Below are positions 6,103 through 7,336 of a DNA stretch of 7,336 nucleotides, one piece after another. Positions within the stretch are counted from its first letter, which is position 1, and each line of letters starts with the position of its first letter. Origin of the DNA: CAYWKL01 sp964459095 (GTDB taxonomy: Bacteria; Patescibacteriota; Microgenomatia; Daviesbacterales; UBA10151); NCBI GenBank assembly GCA_964459095.1, contig CAYWKL010000043.1, positions 1-7,336 of the forward strand, given 5' to 3'. The notes beneath the pieces were generated by a model. It was not told the DNA's origin and did not search any database. It saw only the letters and a list, made by a program, of their open reading frames with translations. A program made the translations under genes and the position numbers.

Positions 6103-6108
6103 ATTATA
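6103..6108 (-). promoter_or_regulatory. TATAAT -10 element directly upstream of the transketolase N half
   Basis: A perfect TATAAT on the minus strand ends 6 nt before the ATG at 6096, so a transcript starting there would be leaderless. The TAA stop of the LOG-like gene lies within it. No recognisable -35 was found 16-18 nt upstream, and there is no TG extension. AT-rich DNA throws up such hexamers by chance, so confidence is moderate to low on this site alone. Confidence 0.42.
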
Positions 6109-6763
6109 GCGAAAAGCCGTTTTTTGTAGCCTTTAAGTGTTTGTGTTTTCCTTTTTCTATTTCTTCCTCAAACTCTTTTATCTCACACAAAACATCATCT
6201 GGAGTTTCTGCAATTTTATAAACTTGCAGCTCCTCTGGAACAATCAACATATTTTCTTTAAAGCTATTTATAATTTTTTTCCAAAATTTCCCATATAAAA
6301 TTAAAGGCTTATGGTGCCCAAAATAAAGTCTTGCCAAACCCCAAGCCATTGCAAACTCAGAAATTGTTCCTGTACCCCCTTTAAAAACTATGTAAACTTG
6401 GCCCTCCTTCATTAAAGTCAAAGTCCTTTGAACATAAGTATCAGTTTTTATCTCAACATCAACATCATTTTCTTTATCTCTTCCTTCGAAATGAGCCATA
6501 TCTTTGGGGTATAAAGTTACCCCAATAACTTTTCCACCCCCAGCCTTAGCACCAAGAGTTGCTGCTCTCATAACCCCTGGACCCCCACCATTAACAATTG
6601 TGTAGCCTGCCTCTGCTAGACATTGACAAACTTTATAAACTTCTCTTGATAAATGGCTGTCAGGGAGGGTGTGGGATGAGCCAAAAATAGCAATTTGCTG
6701 GATTGTTTTTGCTTTTTCTGGAATTTTTTTAGGACTGAATAGCTTCTTTAATTTTTTTAACAT
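6104..6763 (-). CDS. LOG / lysine-decarboxylase-like family Rossmann protein (nucleoside-monophosphate phosphoribohydrolase-like, 219 aa)
   Basis: This cytoplasmic Rossmann-fold protein belongs to the family once called 'lysine decarboxylase'. Characterised members (LOG) hydrolyse nucleoside 5'-monophosphates, classically cytokinin ribotides, to free base and ribose 5-phosphate. The first strand IAIFGSS is at 24-30, the glycine loop NGGGPGVMRAA at 58-68, a basic catalytic-type Arg113 in YVQRTLTLM (110-118), and the signature KGGTGTISE at 128-136 with Glu136. The signature is usually PGGxGTxxE; here Lys replaces Pro. A basic extension of about 20 residues precedes the fold and a charged tail of about 25 residues follows it. 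The start lies inside the 3' end of rpe (35-nt overlap), and the only in-frame start before an upstream stop is this ATG. Substrate is unproven; other family members bind nucleotides or molybdenum cofactor instead. Confidence 0.82.
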   Translation of the reverse strand: MLKKLKKLFSPKKIPEKAKTIQQIAIFGSSHTLPDSHLSREVYKVCQCLAEAGYTIVNGGGPGVMRAATLGAKAGGGKVIGVTLYPKDMAHFEGRDKENDVDVEIKTDTYVQRTLTLMKEGQVYIVFKGGTGTISEFAMAWGLARLYFGHHKPLILYGKFWKKIINSFKENMLIVPEELQVYKIAETPDDVLCEIKEFEEEIEKGKHKHLKATKNGFSL

Positions 6764-7336
6764 TTTCTTTAATATCTCCTTTTAGTAAATGAGAACCAAT
6801 TACTAAATTATCTGCTCCACCACCAACGAGTGCATTGATATTTTCACTGTCAACATGTCCATCTACTCCTATGATAAAAGGTTTATCAAGGTTAGAGCAA
6901 ATACTTTTTAATTGTCTAACCCTGTCTATAGAGTTTGGAATAAAGGATTGTCCTTGAAATCCAGGCTCAATAGACATAACTAAAATCAAATCTACTACTT
7001 TAAAATATTGTTCTAATTCTTTAAGCCCTGTATCCATTTTTATGGCAAGCCCCACTTCAATGTCCAAAACTTTACATTGGGATATAAAGTCATCAATTAC
7101 TTCTCCTCCTGTTTCAATATGGGCAACTGCTCTTTTAACTTGGGCGTCTTTTAACGGCGAAACCCAAGTATTTGGTGTTTCAACCATTAGATGAGCTTCT
7201 AATTTCAAGTTAGTTGGGTATTTTTTTAAAATCTTAAGGTCTACAGTTTGATTTGGCACAAATTTATTATCAGCAAAATCTATATGAACCCATCCCCCAT
7301 CAAAAAGATGACTAGATTGAATTTTGTCTAAATCTT
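6729..7336 (-). CDS. rpe: ribulose-phosphate 3-epimerase, 5' end outside window
   Basis: This TIM-barrel epimerase interconverts ribulose 5-phosphate and xylulose 5-phosphate. The frame stays open to the right edge; the GTG at 7259 is internal because the upstream codons encode the essential motif VHIDFADNKFVPN (HIDxxDxxFVPN in the family). All four metal/catalytic residues are visible: His and Asp of HIDFAD, His of EAHLMV, and Asp of VDGH. Other family blocks are HIETG, LVMSIEPGFQGQSFIP (usually MSVNPGFGGQ), and GADNLVIGSHLL, the phosphate-binding end. About 201 residues are present; perhaps 15-20 N-terminal residues are missing. VDGH instead of VDGG and EPGFQGQ instead of NPGFGGQ mark a divergent member, but nothing suggests loss of function. 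It overlaps the LOG-like gene by 35 nt and belongs with the transketolase genes downstream. Confidence 0.92.
   Translation of the reverse strand, partial: DLDKIQSSHLFDGGWVHIDFADNKFVPNQTVDLKILKKYPTNLKLEAHLMVETPNTWVSPLKDAQVKRAVAHIETGGEVIDDFISQCKVLDIEVGLAIKMDTGLKELEQYFKVVDLILVMSIEPGFQGQSFIPNSIDRVRQLKSICSNLDKPFIIGVDGHVDSENINALVGGGADNLVIGSHLLKGDIKENVKKIKEAIQS
6775..6782 (-). promoter_or_regulatory. Shine-Dalgarno sequence of the LOG-like gene inside rpe
   Basis: The minus strand reads AAAGGAGA, a strong match to the anti-Shine-Dalgarno complement, about 11 nt before the ATG at 6763 (slightly long spacing). It lies within the rpe coding region. It is the only clear Shine-Dalgarno in the window, contrasting with the other starts. 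Confidence 0.6.

Noticed and set aside
1..7336. CRISPR arrays, tRNA or rRNA genes, insertion sequences, attachment sites
   Set aside because: No spaced direct repeats, cloverleaf-type sequence, transposase-like protein or terminal repeats were seen; the window is almost wholly coding.

Overview
The window looks like chromosome from a low-GC, gene-dense uncultivated bacterium. My best guess is the Candidate Phyla Radiation (Patescibacteria, Microgenomates- or Parcubacteria-like). The reasons are family-level resemblance rather than a search: a transketolase split into two genes, small and divergent enzymes, Lys-rich AT-biased coding, almost no intergenic space, and a FAD oxidase C-terminus of the type I associate with that group. 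TGA serves as the stop codon of three genes (transketolase C half, DoxX-like gene, LacD-like aldolase). The standard bacterial code therefore applies, which argues against the TGA-recoded lineages Gracilibacteria and Absconditabacteria.

Layout. Positions 1-837 on the + strand hold the C-terminal part of a FAD-linked oxidase that enters from the left edge. Everything else is one tightly packed minus-strand array converging on it. Read in transcription order from the right edge it is: ribulose-phosphate 3-epimerase (rpe, 5' end off-window), a LOG/lysine-decarboxylase-like Rossmann enzyme, transketolase N half, transketolase C half, a DoxX-like four-helix membrane protein, a membrane-anchored DsbA-type thiol oxidoreductase, a PfkB sugar kinase, a LacD/YihT-type class I aldolase, and a small ribbon-helix-helix-like protein. 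Junctions are overlaps or gaps of at most about 36 nt, so no gene-free stretch exceeds 300 bases.

How it fits together. rpe plus the two-subunit transketolase form the core of the non-oxidative pentose phosphate pathway. The LOG-like enzyme, if it acts as its family does, releases ribose 5-phosphate from nucleoside monophosphates and so could feed that core. The PfkB kinase directly followed by a LacD-like aldolase is a natural 'phosphorylate then cleave' pair yielding triose phosphates. The DoxX and DsbA pair is extracytoplasmic redox machinery inserted in the middle of this sugar-phosphate array.

The most distinctive DNA-level signal is at gene junctions. Four of the minus-strand genes (RHH-like, PfkB, DsbA, transketolase N half) have a good -10 hexamer ending only 6-11 nt before the start codon. 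In every case a promoter hexamer is built from the stop codon of the preceding gene: TGA inside the -35 twice, TAA inside the -10 twice. This predicts leaderless or nearly leaderless internal transcripts, and it changes the preferred start of two genes. No RNA genes, mobile elements, CRISPR arrays or convincing terminators were seen.
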